DNA of 64,000 bases from contig NC_065406.1 of the NCBI RefSeq assembly GCF_024362695.1, positions 14,818,001 to 14,882,000 on the forward strand, given 5' to 3'. Below, one piece after another: positions 1 to 10,599 of the stretch (within the stretch, counting starts at the first letter, position 1; each line of letters opens with the position of its first letter). The DNA comes from Pectinophora gossypiella (taxonomy: Eukaryota > Arthropoda > Insecta > Lepidoptera > Gelechiidae). The notes below the pieces were generated by a model that saw nothing but the letters and a program-made list of their open reading frames with translations, was not told where the DNA came from and searched no databases. Made by a program: the position numbers and the translations under genes.

Positions 1-44
1 ACCGGCGCTCCATTCGCGCGCATTTTGGCGGCAATTTTTCTTGT

Positions 45-191
45 ATGGTCACGAGCATTAATATGTATACACTTTGGTACCATGTCACATTAACTTTTTT
101 GACAAATTGAACTGTAAGTCTCACTAAATGTCAAATATGTTAGTGCGACAGAGTCCTAAAGTAGGTACATTATATTGCTCATGACTGTACG
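45..191 (+). repeat. MITE family I, copy 1
   Basis: Non-coding element of about 147 bp with imperfect terminal inverted repeats: it starts GGTCACGAGCATTAATATG and ends with the complement-like GCTCATGACTGTAC. The core CACATTAACTTTTTTGACAA recurs at 980-1151, 1160-1265, 6768-6930 and 61239-61389. No ORF. Superfamily not assigned. Confidence 0.75.
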
Positions 192-979
192 TCGAGGGAC
201 CCTCTATTTTCCGTAGTATATTAGTTGCTCCGTGTTATTATCGATTCCCACCAAATCGATATTCCATTCATTCATTCTCATTAACCTCACAATAACCTTA
301 ATGTCAACGGTCCTGCAATGAAAACAAAGCCGACGAATACTTATCGATCGCTTTAACTAAGTTATTAATCTTTACGTCAAATGATTCGCCAGGGCAAATT
401 TTATATAATTGATGATGCCTGTCGTAAAGACGATTAAAGTTTGTAAGAGCCTTGGGCTTATTACAGGCTTGGTCGACGCTTATTGATCGTATATGAAGAG
501 CAATTAATGACTTAGTCATAAAGAGTTTTCGTTCAAATAAGTTAATAGGAACATGTTGCTTTAAGAACAATGCTTTAGCTGCGGTGAAATCCGTGATAGA
601 CTTGGTCGGAGAACGCAAGACTTATTTTGCAGTGTTGCGGGTTCGATTCCTTGAATTCATGTTTGGATCACAGATAATTTTGAAATGTCCTGCAAAACTA
701 TTTAAACAGTTTTCCTGCAGGCATGACTCTCTAATAACACGTGTAGCAATTATAAATATGTATATCACAATATAGTGTATCAGTAATTAACTAAATTAAC
801 AATTAGTAACAATAATTAGACAGGACACGGAACTAAAAGGTATCGTATAAGTAATTTTCAAAATTTACTTTGGTTTGGTTCAAAACGGATGTTCTCAGGC
901 AAACTATTTAAGATGTATGATAGTCTTTTTTTTATTTCTAGCGTCATAATAATGATTTACTTTAGGTACTTGCCTGCGT
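192..979. other. No gene recognised
   Basis: AT-rich sequence upstream of the second MITE I copy. A 104-codon minus frame (304-618) has no recognisable domain, splice context or homologue that I can name, so it is not annotated. Confidence 0.5.
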
Positions 980-1151
980 ACAGTCATGAGCTATTGCTCA
1001 CGCATGTACAGTCATGAGCAATATAATGTACCCACTTTAGGACTCTGTCGCACTAACATATTTGACATTTAGTGAGACTTACAGTTCTATTTGTCAAAAA
1101 AGTTAATGTGACATGGTACCAAAGTGTATACATATTAATGCTCGTGACCGT
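980..1151 (-). repeat. MITE family I, copy 2 (inverted)
   Basis: Reverse-orientation copy of the element at 45-191. The end motif GTACAGTCATGAGC appears twice at its left edge (about 979 and 1008), so the terminal repeat is partly duplicated. Confidence 0.75.
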
Positions 1152-1159
1152 ACGCTGTA

Positions 1160-1265
1160 TGACGTGGTATTCCACGTAAGTGAAACTTACGGTTTAATTT
1201 GTCAAAAAAGTTAATGTGACATAGTTTCAAAGCGTATACATATGAGTAGGTACTCGTGAATGTAA
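1160..1265 (-). repeat. MITE family I, partial copy
   Basis: Shares GTCAAAAAAGTTAATGTGAC with the neighbouring copy but lacks one end. It abuts copy 2, so the pair may be a local duplication. Confidence 0.6.
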
Positions 1266-1274
1266 ACCGATCTC

Positions 1275-1470
1275 GTGCCGATATCAGGTATGTTCCAGGA
1301 TTTGTACCCGGTTAATGGCAAGAGTACTGCGAGGCGGAAGGCAAGAGGGAAACCACTCTATTTGTCCCTAGAAAATTGGCATGGAGAATGCTACACCGAC
1401 AAGAGCGTGGCTCTTAAAATAGTGATGTGTAAGATAGACTCGCCCCCTATTGCATAGGACTATGTAGCAT
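1275..1470 (+). repeat. Interspersed repeat fragment (LINE-like 3' region)
   Basis: Shares phrases such as GATTTGTACCC, TTAATGGCAA and ACACCGACAAGAGCGTGGCT with sequence near 9480-9550, 23125 (minus), 32765-32810, 51905-51980 and 61490 (minus). Dispersed copies point to a retroelement 3' end. No intact ORF. Confidence 0.5.
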
Positions 1471-1634
1471 TTATGGCATGTAGATATAATTAATCAAAGT
1501 ATTAAAAGACTTACGAAAAAGGTTTTTGATGCATAATAACTGGTAGAGTTAGAATAGGAAGGCCTTTCAGTCAATCGTCGCACATATTTATGTGTTTTAA
1601 GTAATAAATAAGTTACGTTACGTTACTAACGTTA

Positions 1635-2059
1635 TCTAAATATATAAAAGGAGAAACTGACTGACTGACATATCAACGCACAGCCTAAACGGCTAAACGT
1701 AGGCACTTGAAATTTGGAAGGGACGTAGCGTAGGTACCGTAGAGGTGCACTAAGAAAGGAATTCCCGGAATTCCCATAGAAACGGGAATTAGCGGGAAAA
1801 TCCTTTTGTATGAAAAATCTAAACCGTTTAAGTTAGATGCTTGAAATTTGGCATGCAGGTACCATAGTAAACTTAAAGCTTACTTGCAACAGGATATTGC
1901 AAAATTCCCACGGGAACGGGAGTTAGCGGGAAAAAACATTTGTATGAAAAAATCTAAACTGCATAAGTTAGATGCTTGAAATTTGACATGCACTCCCCCA
2001 CACACGAAGATCTCTCTTTTATAACACGCCACGCGGACGAAGTCGCGGGCAAAAGCTAG
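1635..2059 (+). mobile_element. Non-autonomous Helitron-like element
   Basis: Begins TCTAAATATATAAAAGGAG after a host A and ends CTAG before a host T, the Helitron A|T insertion rule. Just inside the 3' end is a GC hairpin (CGCGGACGAAGTCGCG) followed by GGGCAAAAGCTAG. No coding capacity. Internally a module containing CTTGAAATTTGG is repeated about three times (near 1709, 1842 and 1976). The termini resemble the widespread lepidopteran repeat I know with a GACTGACTGAC start and a CGCGGACGAAGTCGCGGGC end. Confidence 0.75.
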
Positions 2060-2317
2060 TACCTCTATATAATTATATACGTTATTACTTAAAAAAATCG
2101 TTTGGTATACGGTAAATGTGACTAACCCACCATAAAACGATTTTTCTCTAAAATGCTAATGAATTGAATATCTGTTGAAACCACTCATGTACGATAACAA
2201 ATCATCATCATTAATTTAAGAGCTATTCTCCTGTTGGTGTAACATTCTCCAATCTTCTCTATGAAAGCCTATTTGTTATAAGGCAGGACGTTTGCCTGTT
2301 CATTAATTTGTTCCATC

Positions 2318-2455
2318 TTCTTCTTCTGTCGTGTGGGTTCTGAGGTGGATTACCAACCCCATCAACCCCAGGGCCAATAGTAACCCTGACACTGGTGTCA
2401 GGGTTACTATTGGGCCGCCAAAAGCCCCAGTCATGGCTCATGTAACTACTAATGT
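2318..2455 (-). repeat. SINE family A, 3' fragment
   Basis: Carries the family A tail (complement of ACACGATAGAAGAAG) and the CCCTGACAC module. The module AATAGTAACCCTGACAC is followed directly by its inverted copy, giving a local hairpin at about 2375-2417. The tRNA-like head is missing. Confidence 0.7.
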
Positions 2456-3196
2456 ATGTGTGTGTATATGTAATTTGTTCCATGTGAGCTCTTCTTGGTC
2501 TTCCCCTTCCTCTCTTTCCTTCTATTTTCCCTTCTATGACGTTAATGCTGAACTGCTCATCAAATGCTATGCACATCTTTACGTCGCTTGTCTCGCGTCG
2601 TCTGATGTTCACAGTGGTGAAGATTGGGTAATTTTAATTATACCTGTCGACCGCACGACATTTTAGTCAACATTTATACAAGCGACGTAACGTAAAACAA
2701 ATTGTACTGAATAATAAATGTGGGCAAGTCAGGGTTGGTTCTCAAAACGTTGACCTAATGTAAATAAATAATTATCAGTGCCTTCTATTCTAGACTTATG
2801 GGAGGGGGGAGGTGCCGGGGTTGGGGGAGGGGGGCTATGCAGCTGGAGGAGATGTTTGGGCATCGAAAGAGTATCAAAGCTCTTCTTGTTTCAAATTTCT
2901 ATGTTTACGTTAGTCAACCATATTTACGCATTATATTTTAAAAGGTGCACATATCGTAGCGAGTCGTAGCAATATGCTACGCCGTAGCGTTTGTAACGTA
3001 AGCATAGAGTGTAAGCCAATAAGCTGTCGTAGTCACATTCACAATTAAGTTACTAATACTTCATAGTTGTTATTGTAAAATATATTCTCTAAGAAAACGT
3101 CAATACGAGTTTCACGAAGACAGGGATATTATTATTTGTTACGTATAATAGTCATGTATTTGTTTCATTAGCTTGTGTACACACAAGCGGTCAATG
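2456..3196. other. No gene recognised; G-rich tract
   Basis: No supported gene. A purine-rich run of G clusters lies at about 2799-2836. The remainder is AT-rich and featureless to my reading. Confidence 0.5.
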
Positions 3197-3486
3197 ACCG
3201 ACCTCATCAAACCAGGTCAAACCACGTCAGCAGCAGCAGCCAGGGTTACTAATGAGCCGCCAAAAGCTCCTGACATGGCCCATGTAACGACTACATACTT
3301 ACTAAGTAAATAATAGCCGGGGCGGACTGCTTAACGTGCCCTCCGAAGCACGGATGATCTTAGTGTAGGACAATAGGGTGATCAACCTGCAGTGTCCTGG
3401 GCAAACTAGGGATCACAAAGTGATGTTTGTGATATGTTCTCACCGGTATTCAAACCTAGGACCTCTAGATCGTGAACCCAATGTTT
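3197..3486 (-). repeat. SINE family A, near full length
   Basis: Inverted copy with tail, central module (complement of GCACGTTAAGC) and a degenerate tRNA-like head at the right end. A short AGC repeat interrupts the tail near 3229. It abuts MITE family H. Confidence 0.7.
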
Positions 3487-3682
3487 AATGAAAACTTGGA
3501 GTAATGAATCATACCATGATTCTGAGTTGATAAAAAGTGGAAATTTCCAAAAATATAGAATTAAATAACTTAAAAAAACCCAGAATATCGTGAATTTTGC
3601 GACCGACAATTCCACTTGATATTAACTCAGAATTATGAGGGGAATAGTTCAGTATTCAATATGGTGTCACTAACACCCTGTA
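3487..3682 (-). repeat. MITE family H copy
   Basis: Foldback with arms containing CATGATTCTGAGTT and its complement, ending CACTAACACCCTGT. It matches the full copy at 34078-34305 but is more diverged. Confidence 0.6.
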
Positions 3683-4052
3683 CTTCCTCCAAGAATATTT
3701 TCTACTTACGACGTCATCAAAAGAACTGTATTACTCGGCAGACAGTGTCGACAGACGGCCTTACTGGATCAGTGTTTCATATTGCGCGTGGCTCAATGGC
3801 TTAAGCCTGATCCGATGTCGTCACAACATAAATGAGTTATGACGTGTTTTAATCTGTGACATGACACGAGCTTACCACTGATAATTTCGCTTCTATTTTT
3901 TTAATTGAACAGTTTATTGTAGACTAAAACAAGGCAGACAAACGGTTCAATTTACTTCTAGCAGAAATCTCTTCCAGCTGACGAGAAGTAGTTAATGCCA
4001 AAAGTCACATAGCATGACGGCTATATGGTAGTCACAGGTGTATCAATACACC

Positions 4053-4510
4053 CACGGCCTCGGTGGTCCAGTGGTTAAGCGTTATGCTCACGATCCGGAG
4101 CTCCCGGGTTCGAATCCCGGTGGGGACAAATCACAAAAATCACTTTGTGATCCCTAGTTTGGTTAAGACATTACAGGCTGATCACCTGATTGTCCAAAAA
4201 GTAAGATGATTCATTGTTTTAAGTTTACGCGGTTATTATCATAATCATGGCACTTGCAACAGTGTCGAAATATCGGGAGTCTCATATCCCCATTTAAACG
4301 CGGTAAGAACCCGTTATTATGTGCTTTAATTAAGATGATTCATGCTTTGGAAGGCACGTTAAGCCGTTCGTCCCGGTTACTATTTACTAATGTAAGTGAT
4401 TAATCGTTACATGAGCCATGTCAGGGACCTTTGGCGGCTGAATCATAACCCTGACTCCAAGGTTGATGGGGCTGGCATTCCACCTCACAACCCACACGAT
4501 AAGAAGAAGG
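4053..4510 (+). repeat. SINE family A interrupted by a foldback element
   Basis: The tRNA-like head has A-box-like TGGTCCAGTGG and B-box GGTTCGAATCC, then the family A body and a tail ending CACACGATAAGAAGAAG. The body is split at 4215-4331 by another element with a perfect 12-bp target duplication. The head cannot form a proper acceptor stem, so it is not a functional tRNA gene. Confidence 0.85.
4215..4331 (+). mobile_element. Foldback retroposon-like element, short form
   Basis: Inserted in the SINE and flanked by the perfect 12-bp duplication AAGATGATTCAT (4203-4214 and 4332-4343). Its start (TGTTTTAAGTTTACGCGG) and end (ATGTGCTTTAATT) match the 203-bp form at 24862-25064, but it lacks the first palindromic arm. 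Confidence 0.85.
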
Positions 4511-4669
4511 TATATACGTTTACCCATATCTTGCCGGCCATGTTAAGGTCCCATAGGGGTTGAGCCTCTTGCCACTAACAGGGCATCAATTCCGAAAACC
4601 ATGTGATATGATTTATCTATGATCCAAATACGAATTTAACTCATAAAGTCGAATTCAATACAATTAATT

Positions 4670-4950
4670 CCACCCAGTCAATTCCATCTACGGACAACTA
4701 CATAGTCGCCGGGCGTTGATGTAAGAATGAATCCTTATGTTGTGGATATACCACCAATCCGCACTAAATGTCTTGCCTCTTCCTTTGTGATGCGAACAGC
4801 AAAGGACTGGAACTGTCTGCCGTTGTCTGTTTTTCCAACTCTTTATAATCTGGGAGTCTTCAAGGCTAGAGTGAATAGGCATTTGGTAAGTGAGCGTGAC
4901 CCACCTTAGAGCACATAGTCACTTACCATCAGGTGAGATTGTGGTCAAAG
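4670..4950 (+). pseudogene. LINE ORF C-terminal fragment
   Basis: The frame at 4727-4906 ends with residues typical of the C-terminus of insect LINE reverse-transcriptase ORFs, including DWNCLP and FKARVNRHL. It is followed by CTTACCATCAGGTGAGATTG, which recurs at 27480 and in part at 42405. No RT domain is present, so this is a 5'-truncated dead copy. Confidence 0.7.
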
Positions 4951-4954
4951 GCGA

Positions 4955-5180
4955 GCGTCATCATCATCAGCCGTACGACGCCCACTGCTGGGCATAGGCC
5001 TCCCCCAAGGATCTCCACGCCGATCGGTCCTGCGCTGCCCGCATCCTGCGGCTTCCCGCGACCTTCACCAGATCGTCGGTCCACCTTGTAGCGGGCCTAC
5101 CCACTGAGCGTCGTCCGACACGTGGTCGCCATTCCAGAACCTTTCCGCCCCATCGGCCATCGGTTCTCCTCGCTATATGA
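4955..5180 (-). pseudogene. RTE-type LINE 3' end
   Basis: Minus-strand remnant of the element at 34905-35113. It encodes the same C-terminal pattern (GRPATRWTDDL, then DRS-WR) and ends in a GATGAT tail (CATCATCATCAG on the plus strand). RTE assignment rests on the simple GATGAT tail and the ORF running to the very 3' end. Confidence 0.7.
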
Positions 5181-5204
5181 CAAGGCTATCACAATACATA
5201 AAAG

Positions 5205-5446
5205 AAAAGACCCTGACGTGACTCATGTAACGACTACGTACATAAATTAGTAAGTAGTAATCGGGACCAACGGCTTAAGGTGCAATCCGAAGCACGGATC
5301 ATCTTACTTTCGGTGATCAGCCTGCAATGTCCTAACCAAACTGAGGACCACAAAGTGATTTTAGTGATATGTCCCCACCGGGAATCGAAGCCGGGACCTC
5401 CGAATCGTGAGCCCAGCGCTCAACCACTGGACCATGGAGGCCGTCG
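5205..5446 (-). repeat. SINE family A, tail-truncated
   Basis: Reverse copy with tRNA-like head at 5390-5445 (complement of B box GGTTCGATTCC-like), central module and CATGTAACGACTACG. Its tail is missing where it meets the LINE fragment. Confidence 0.75.
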
Positions 5447-5649
5447 TGATAATCCTTCGCAAATTGTCAATACCACAGAAAAGCTCATCTCATCTCTCAG
5501 AATGAGAAGCGTCAGCAGTGAGCTTAGTCGTGTCACGTCACGGGCCCAGGCTTAGGCCATTGAATCGCGCGTGTTATATTTGACGTTAACCCTCAATGAC
5601 AGAATGATGACGTCACAAGTATAAGTAAGTACTCGTAGTTATCTCCCTA

Positions 5650-5945
5650 GCATTGTCCCGTTTTTCACAGTATCCGTTTACCTAACCTGAAGATTTGACA
5701 GGTCCGGTTTTTTTACAGAAGCAACTGCCTGTCTGACCTTCCAACCCGCGAAGGGAAAGCCAGCCCAATACAGGTTAGGTCACATACCTCCGAAAATGCA
5801 GTTCTCGGGAATGTGGGTTTCCTCACGATGTTTTCCTTCACCGCTGAGCACGTGACAGTACTCATAATTTATGATCCAAACATGAATTTGTAAATTCGAC
5901 ATACATAGGTTTAGGCCTGTGCTGGATTCGAACCTGCGACCTGTC
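5650..5945 (-). repeat. SINE family D
   Basis: Reverse copy. Its head carries the complement of B-box GGTTCGAATCC (GGATTCGAACCTGCGACC), and its body carries the complement of CCTGTATTGGGCTGG and GGTTAGGTAAGCGG. It matches 20003-20228 and 33476-33773. Confidence 0.75.
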
Positions 5946-5949
5946 TCTG

Positions 5950-5983
<34 letters not shown>
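5950..5983. repeat. (CA)n microsatellite
   Basis: An uninterrupted CA run of about 16 dinucleotides immediately beside the family D head. Confidence 0.95.
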
Positions 5984-5988
<5 letters not shown>

Positions 5989-6409
5989 ATCTCTAGTTAA
6001 TTTGCAAGTATTTTAAGTCTACATATTTCAGCGAATAATAAAATATTATAGGTTCCGTCGAAAATGAAATGAAGCCATCTTTCATTCCACGAATATAATA
6101 TTACATTATTATAAGCATATCCCTATAGAGAATTCGTTTTAATTAAAGCCGTATACACATTATCCCGCTTCTTGAAGCTACTTTGGATTTCATAATACAT
6201 AGGTACCTGGTTCAGAAATTTAATTAATTACGTGAAGGCAAGGGTAGCTACGAACACCGGATATCTTTACCGTGAAACTAAAAATATCCAAGAATCTTTT
6301 GTCTTTTTGCAAATATCCAGTTGGAACTTTGTATGTCACCAGCTTAAGTAAGTTATAACTGGATATTTTCAAAAAGACAAAAGATTGTAGGATATTTTTC
6401 AAACGACCT

Positions 6410-6725
6410 CCGTGGTCCAGTGGTTGAGCGCTGGGCTCACGATTCGGAGGTCCCGGGTTTGATTCCCGGTGGGGACATATGACAAAAATCACTTTGTGGC
6501 CCTCAGTTTGGTTAGGACATTACAGGCTGGTCATCCGATTGTCCTTAGGTAAGATAATCTGTGCGTGTTAAGCCGTTAGTCCCGGTTACTACTTACTGAT
6601 GTAAGCACGTAGTGGTTACATGAGTCATGTCAGAGGTCTTAGGCGGTTTAATATTGACCCTGGCACCAGGACTGATGAGGTTGGTAATAAATCTACCTCA
6701 CAACCCACTTGATAAAAGAATACGA
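6410..6725 (+). repeat. SINE family A, full length
   Basis: Good reference copy of about 315 bp. Head CCTCCGTGGTCCAGTGG with B box near 6455, then GGGGACATATGACAAAAATC, the TTAGGACATTACAGGCTG module, CCCGGTTACTACTTACTGAT, the CCTGGCACCAGG module, and a tail CACTTGATAAAAGAAT. Confidence 0.85.
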
Positions 6726-6767
6726 AGAATGGACGGGGCCGCGATTTCGTCAGACATTATGTAATTA

Positions 6768-6930
6768 GGTACGGTCACGAGTACTAATACACACTACACT
6801 TTGAAACCATGTCACATTAACTTTTTTGACAAATTAAACCGTAGGTCTCATAAAATGTCAAATATGATAGTGCGACAGGGTTCTAAAATGGGTACATGAT
6901 ATAGCTCATAACTGTACACCCACCGCGTCG
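6768..6930 (+). repeat. MITE family I, copy
   Basis: Starts GGTACGGTCACGAGTAC and ends GCTCATAACTGTAC, with the shared core CACATTAACTTTTTTGACAA. Confidence 0.75.
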
Positions 6931-7278
6931 TACCCGTTAAAGTACTTAGTGTCATAAAGCCTTAAAATGAACCTAGACTCACCCAACAGTATTATTTTAT
7001 AAGGTCATTGACATTCAATGTATTCCTGTGAATGTCTTTTTTTATTGCCCATACCTGTCGTTTCACGTGCTATCGTTATTTTAATCGAGCGAGAAAAAAA
7101 AACAGATTCGAATTGTAAATGTTCCGCGTACTTAAGTGAAGCTTTGCAACACTTTTTTTTTGTTCTGTCGGGTAGAATGAGGGGGAAGAATTGACGCTCG
7201 CAATTCCTATCGGGCTAGACCGAGGCATAAGCTACCTGAACACTCAATACAAAAATCTCATTCTTACCTAGTGCCTGA
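6931..7278. other. No gene recognised
   Basis: AT-rich intergenic or intronic sequence with poly-A and poly-T runs near 7096 and 7152. I see no coding signal. Confidence 0.5.
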
Positions 7279-7545
7279 AGGCCTCCGTGGTCGAGTGGTT
7301 GAGCATTGTGCTCACGATCTGGAGGTCCCTAGTTCGAATCCCGATGGGGATATATCACAAAAATCACTTTGGGATCACTAGTTTGGTTAGGACATTGCAG
7401 GCTGATCACCGAAAGTAAGATGATCCGTGCTTCGGATTGCACGTTAAGCCGTTGGTCCCGGTTACTACTTACTAATTTATGTACGTAGTCGTTACATGAG
7501 TCACGTCAGGGGCTTTTGGCGGCTCAGTAATAACCCTGACACCAT
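7279..7545 (+). repeat. SINE family A, tail-truncated
   Basis: Head GGCCTCCGTGGTCGAGTGG, B box AGTTCGAATCC, and the central segment with CACGTTAAGCCGTTGGTCCC at 7441-7460. It stops at the CCCTGACACCA module. Confidence 0.8.
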
Positions 7546-8311
7546 TCTTTATTGTATGCCCTAAATGGTGACAGGTTACCGCCATTTTGCTTTTTGGATG
7601 ATTCGTCATGATAAGACACAACGAGCAAGCACCATAAACCAAGCCTTTTAAAACTATGCTCTGTTAAATTTATCCTAAATAGTTTGACAGCTGTCACAAC
7701 AACACACTTTTACTCTTTCGATGGCCCAATTTTCAATTTTGGAAACTCAATTGTTGATTTTATTCTTTGAGATGAATATTTCGTCACGGATTTCTGAATC
7801 CATTTGCAAAAATTGCGCCCATTGTGTTGTTTTGTAAAAAAAGAAAACCTTTTGTGCCGAGCAAACTCCGTAACATTGATGTTCTGTCTACAATAGCAAG
7901 TTGGATAATTGACATATGTCATGTCATAATATGTTCCTTATACTATGTACATGGCAATTTATACTATCTACATAAATTTATGTATACGTATTTACAACAC
8001 GGTTCGGACACTTTTTCAAAAAAATCTTTAGCGATCGTAATTTTTTGGTGTTAAAGATTCACTTTTAACCTCGTAAAGCCGAGGTTTCCAGACACAATAG
8101 TAAAACAATGGAGTTTGGATTTTAAAAGGGCTATCGGCGTTACGACTTTAAAATAACGCGGCTGGCAAGCAGGATGAAATACCCAGAAGGGGTCACATCG
8201 GCACAATACCATCTAATAAGTCCAACACGTTGACGATGACCTTCGACTATTATTGTACTATTTTGAGTTCTTTTTCTCAATGTAAGTAACTGATTTTTTT
8301 CTTCTTTCCAG

Positions 8312-8392
8312 TGCCAGCTTTGGGATGAATGTGAACTAGAAGACGCAACCTTCGCCGAATGCAGCATTAACAACGCAAACAACAGCTTCCAA
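8312..8392 (+). CDS. DGKH: Diacylglycerol kinase (delta/eta class), PH-domain exon
   Basis: An 81-nt internal exon (27 codons, phase 0 at both ends) preceded by a strong polypyrimidine tract and CAG and followed by GTAAGT. It encodes the end of the PH beta-sheet, starting CQLWDECELEDATF and finishing NNANNSFQ. This parallels the vertebrate DGK-delta/eta PH domain, where a DLTDASVAES segment precedes NNSF. It joins in frame to the exon at 28479, which continues VITASRCFVLCADSR. DGKs phosphorylate diacylglycerol to phosphatidic acid; the PH domain of type II DGKs aids membrane and phosphoinositide targeting. The first part of the PH domain must lie upstream, and I could not find it in 1-8311. 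The class assignment comes from the continuity of the four exons; delta versus eta is not resolvable because insects usually have one such gene. Confidence 0.9.
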
Positions 8393-8401
8393 GTAAGTAC
8401 A

Positions 8402-8566
8402 TCTAACCTCCACGGTCTAGTTAGAGCATAGGGCTCACGATCTACTAGAGGTCCGGGTTCGATTCCTGATGGGAACCTTATTGAAAATCACTTCGTGCGA
8501 CTGTCGTTTGTTTGGTTAGGACAGCTAGGATATTACAAGGTGAATCACCTGATTGTCCAATGGCGA
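8402..8566 (+). repeat. SINE family B, head and body fragment
   Basis: Begins CCTCCACGGTCTAG ten bases after the DGK exon, has GGTTCGATTCC, then GACTGTCGTTTGTTTGG and TCACCTGATTGTCC. It lies so close to the donor at 8393 that the intron start is effectively SINE-bounded. Confidence 0.65.
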
Positions 8567-8567
8567 T

Positions 8568-8665
8568 TTACCACCTATCACGTTGGTCTAACAGTAAGCT
8601 CGGTGAGGTGTGGGTACTTAGTTCATCTTGCGATGAATGTACCTATGACTACTCCAATTTAGATA
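8568..8665 (+). repeat. Interspersed LINE-like 3' fragment
   Basis: CACCTATCACGTTGGTCTAA and GGTTCATCTTGCGATG-type phrases recur at 10600-10800 and 52748-52870. These look like copies of one retroelement 3' end; no domain is readable. Confidence 0.55.
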
Positions 8666-9077
8666 TAGTAGTGATCTTATGTTATGTTTTCAATTACGCA
8701 ATAATGAGTACGACGTTTGACCACGTTTATTGATGACGTCAGCGATTTTTTCAAAGTCCACCAAGTATGAAAATTTTAAAAAAATATTCAGCACAAAACT
8801 TGGCTTAAAATGAAAACGTGTTAATGGAGATCATTACAACTTAAACAATTCTACACGTTGGATAAATTATTTTAGGACAGACAAGGAAAATAATTAAACC
8901 ATGTACTTATAATAATTACTTAGACCCGGGCCTTTTGTGTTGTGTACCTCGCTAATGATTAAGAAAAAAAATCTTTTACAAACCCTCCATGATAAATCCG
9001 TGATAGCCCGGTTCGGAGAGCTTTCTGGAAGAAATCGCTTTAAGCTTTAGTTAAGAGTATTTTTTAAATACTTCCTT

Positions 9078-9110
<33 letters not shown>

Positions 9111-9209
9111 ATTTTGGTGCAATAAAGTATTATTTGTATTTGAGAGCGTGTCACTTACATTGTTATGTAATGAGTTTGGATTTATGTTCGGATAATAGAT
9201 AATTGATAT
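8666..9209. other. Intron sequence, no gene; (CT)n tract
   Basis: No coding signal. A CT-rich microsatellite lies at about 9075-9112. At 9119 is GCAATAAAGTATTATTTG, which resembles the LINE 3' end at 50750. Confidence 0.6.
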
Positions 9210-9463
9210 TGTGGCGGACCCAACTAGTTGGCCGGCTAGTTCCGCCCACGTGCAACAGATGGCGCCACATTCAATAATGCAGTCTTCAAACAGTCGTGAA
9301 ACGCGATATCGAAGTTTACACAGCAAGACGCATATATACAACTTCCAACATAACACCGTTGGATCGTCGATCCCTAGTCACACTACCAATTTGTGGCTAG
9401 CGACGTACCATCCATTTCGTACCTCGAAAACATCCTTTGGTGGCAGCACACCCTCGCCGCCAA
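9210..9463 (+). mobile_element. Solo-LTR-like element, copy 1
   Basis: About 254 bp, starting TGTGGCGGACC and ending CTCGCCGCCAA, closely matching 19274-19530. It contains a TATATA segment (GCATATATACAACT). Flanks are GATAT (left) and AATAT (right), a 4/5 match to a 5-bp target duplication. An open frame starting ADPTSWP runs through both copies but has no recognised domain, so I treat it as incidental. No internal retroelement genes adjoin it. Confidence 0.6.
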
Positions 9464-9559
9464 AATATCACATAGTTCCGGATTTGTACCCGCTTAATGG
9501 CAATAGACTCACCCCCTCTTACATGGGACTTAAACACAGCTGGCGAGGAGTAAGTGGTA

Positions 9560-10014
9560 ATTAATATATGATTTACCTCTGCCTAACCCTTCGGGGATAC
9601 AGGCGCGATGCTATGTTATTATATGAAACTCTTACAAACGTCTATACGTTGATAATATTATTGCTAAGAGTGTCTCTGATTAGTTAAGCAGTACGTATTT
9701 TCAGATTAACCTTTTTTCTCCTACATAATATTTTTACAATAAATTCAGGACCATGGGCATTCTTTGATGTCCAGGTTCAGCAAAACAATTCGAAGAATCC
9801 GCTCGTTGATATTACATTCACCTGGCTAAATAAAAATTCCACAATGGAAAATACGACGCAGACAAAAGTTACAAATCGCAAAGATAACGGAGATTCGGAG
9901 ATACAATATTGAAATAAGAAATAAAAGAAGTCGGTAATCTCTGAGAAGATTTATGGGCCAACGCTTATCTGCTAAATCAATTACTTTCTCATTGACATAA
10001 AGATCATGTCTACT
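9560..10014. other. Intron sequence, no gene recognised
   Basis: AT-rich with no repeat family that I could match with confidence. Confidence 0.5.
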
Positions 10015-10371
10015 CCATGGTATAACGAGACTAGGTATGCTCAATCCTATGACAAGCCGCCATTATTAGCCCATTGATGACGTAAGTGGTACCATTCTAT
10101 CTCCAATATTCCAAGGACGTAAATTTTATTATTGAAAGTTAAGTGAATTACTGACTAATGATTTAATTACTATTATTTGTCACATATATAAAAACCATTA
10201 AAACTGTCATAAAGGTAGAAAATTTCCTTGCAAGGTAAATTAAAAACATTGGACGTGGGTAATTTATTTTTTACGAAATGGCAACGCAAGGCGGGAGGAC
10301 GTCAGCTGGGCTAACCTTGAAATGTTAGCTGTCAGTTTTGAGCATAGGTACCTGGTTTTCTTATACCATGG
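10015..10371 (+). mobile_element. MITE family F, copy 1 (6-bp TSD)
   Basis: A 357-bp non-coding element with terminal inverted repeats beginning CCATGGTATAA and ending TTATACCATGG. It is flanked by the perfect 6-bp duplication TCTACT on both sides (10009-10014 and 10372-10377). The second copy at 39594-40386 is in the opposite internal orientation and also has a 6-bp duplication. Confidence 0.85.
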
Positions 10372-10599
10372 TCTACTGGACATTAGGCTTAGTGAATTCC
10401 GCTTACTAAGATCCTTTGAAAGTTTCGCTTCATACACGCAAGCTCTCATAACTTGATCTTTCTTGATCGTGGTAGGTATATTCGACTAAGTGTACATCTT
10501 CCCACTCTACCACTTACTTTCGCTTTTTAAATCTGTTTTGTTTCACTACGAACAACGTGCAAACGACGAGCGAACGGCGTTCGTTATAGATTGCGGCTC

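Noticed and set aside
4053..4130. tRNA gene candidate (A and B boxes present)
   Set aside because: No complementary acceptor stem, and the same head recurs in many dispersed copies followed by a common body and tail. It is a SINE head.
7710..7922. 70-codon minus ORF with a plausible amino-acid composition
   Set aside because: No recognisable family, weak context and overlapping open frame on the other strand; left unannotated.
9211..9564. 117-codon ORF as a protein-coding gene
   Set aside because: It lies within the solo-LTR-like element and runs past its end; the similar frame at 19274 is explained by element homology, not by a demonstrated protein.
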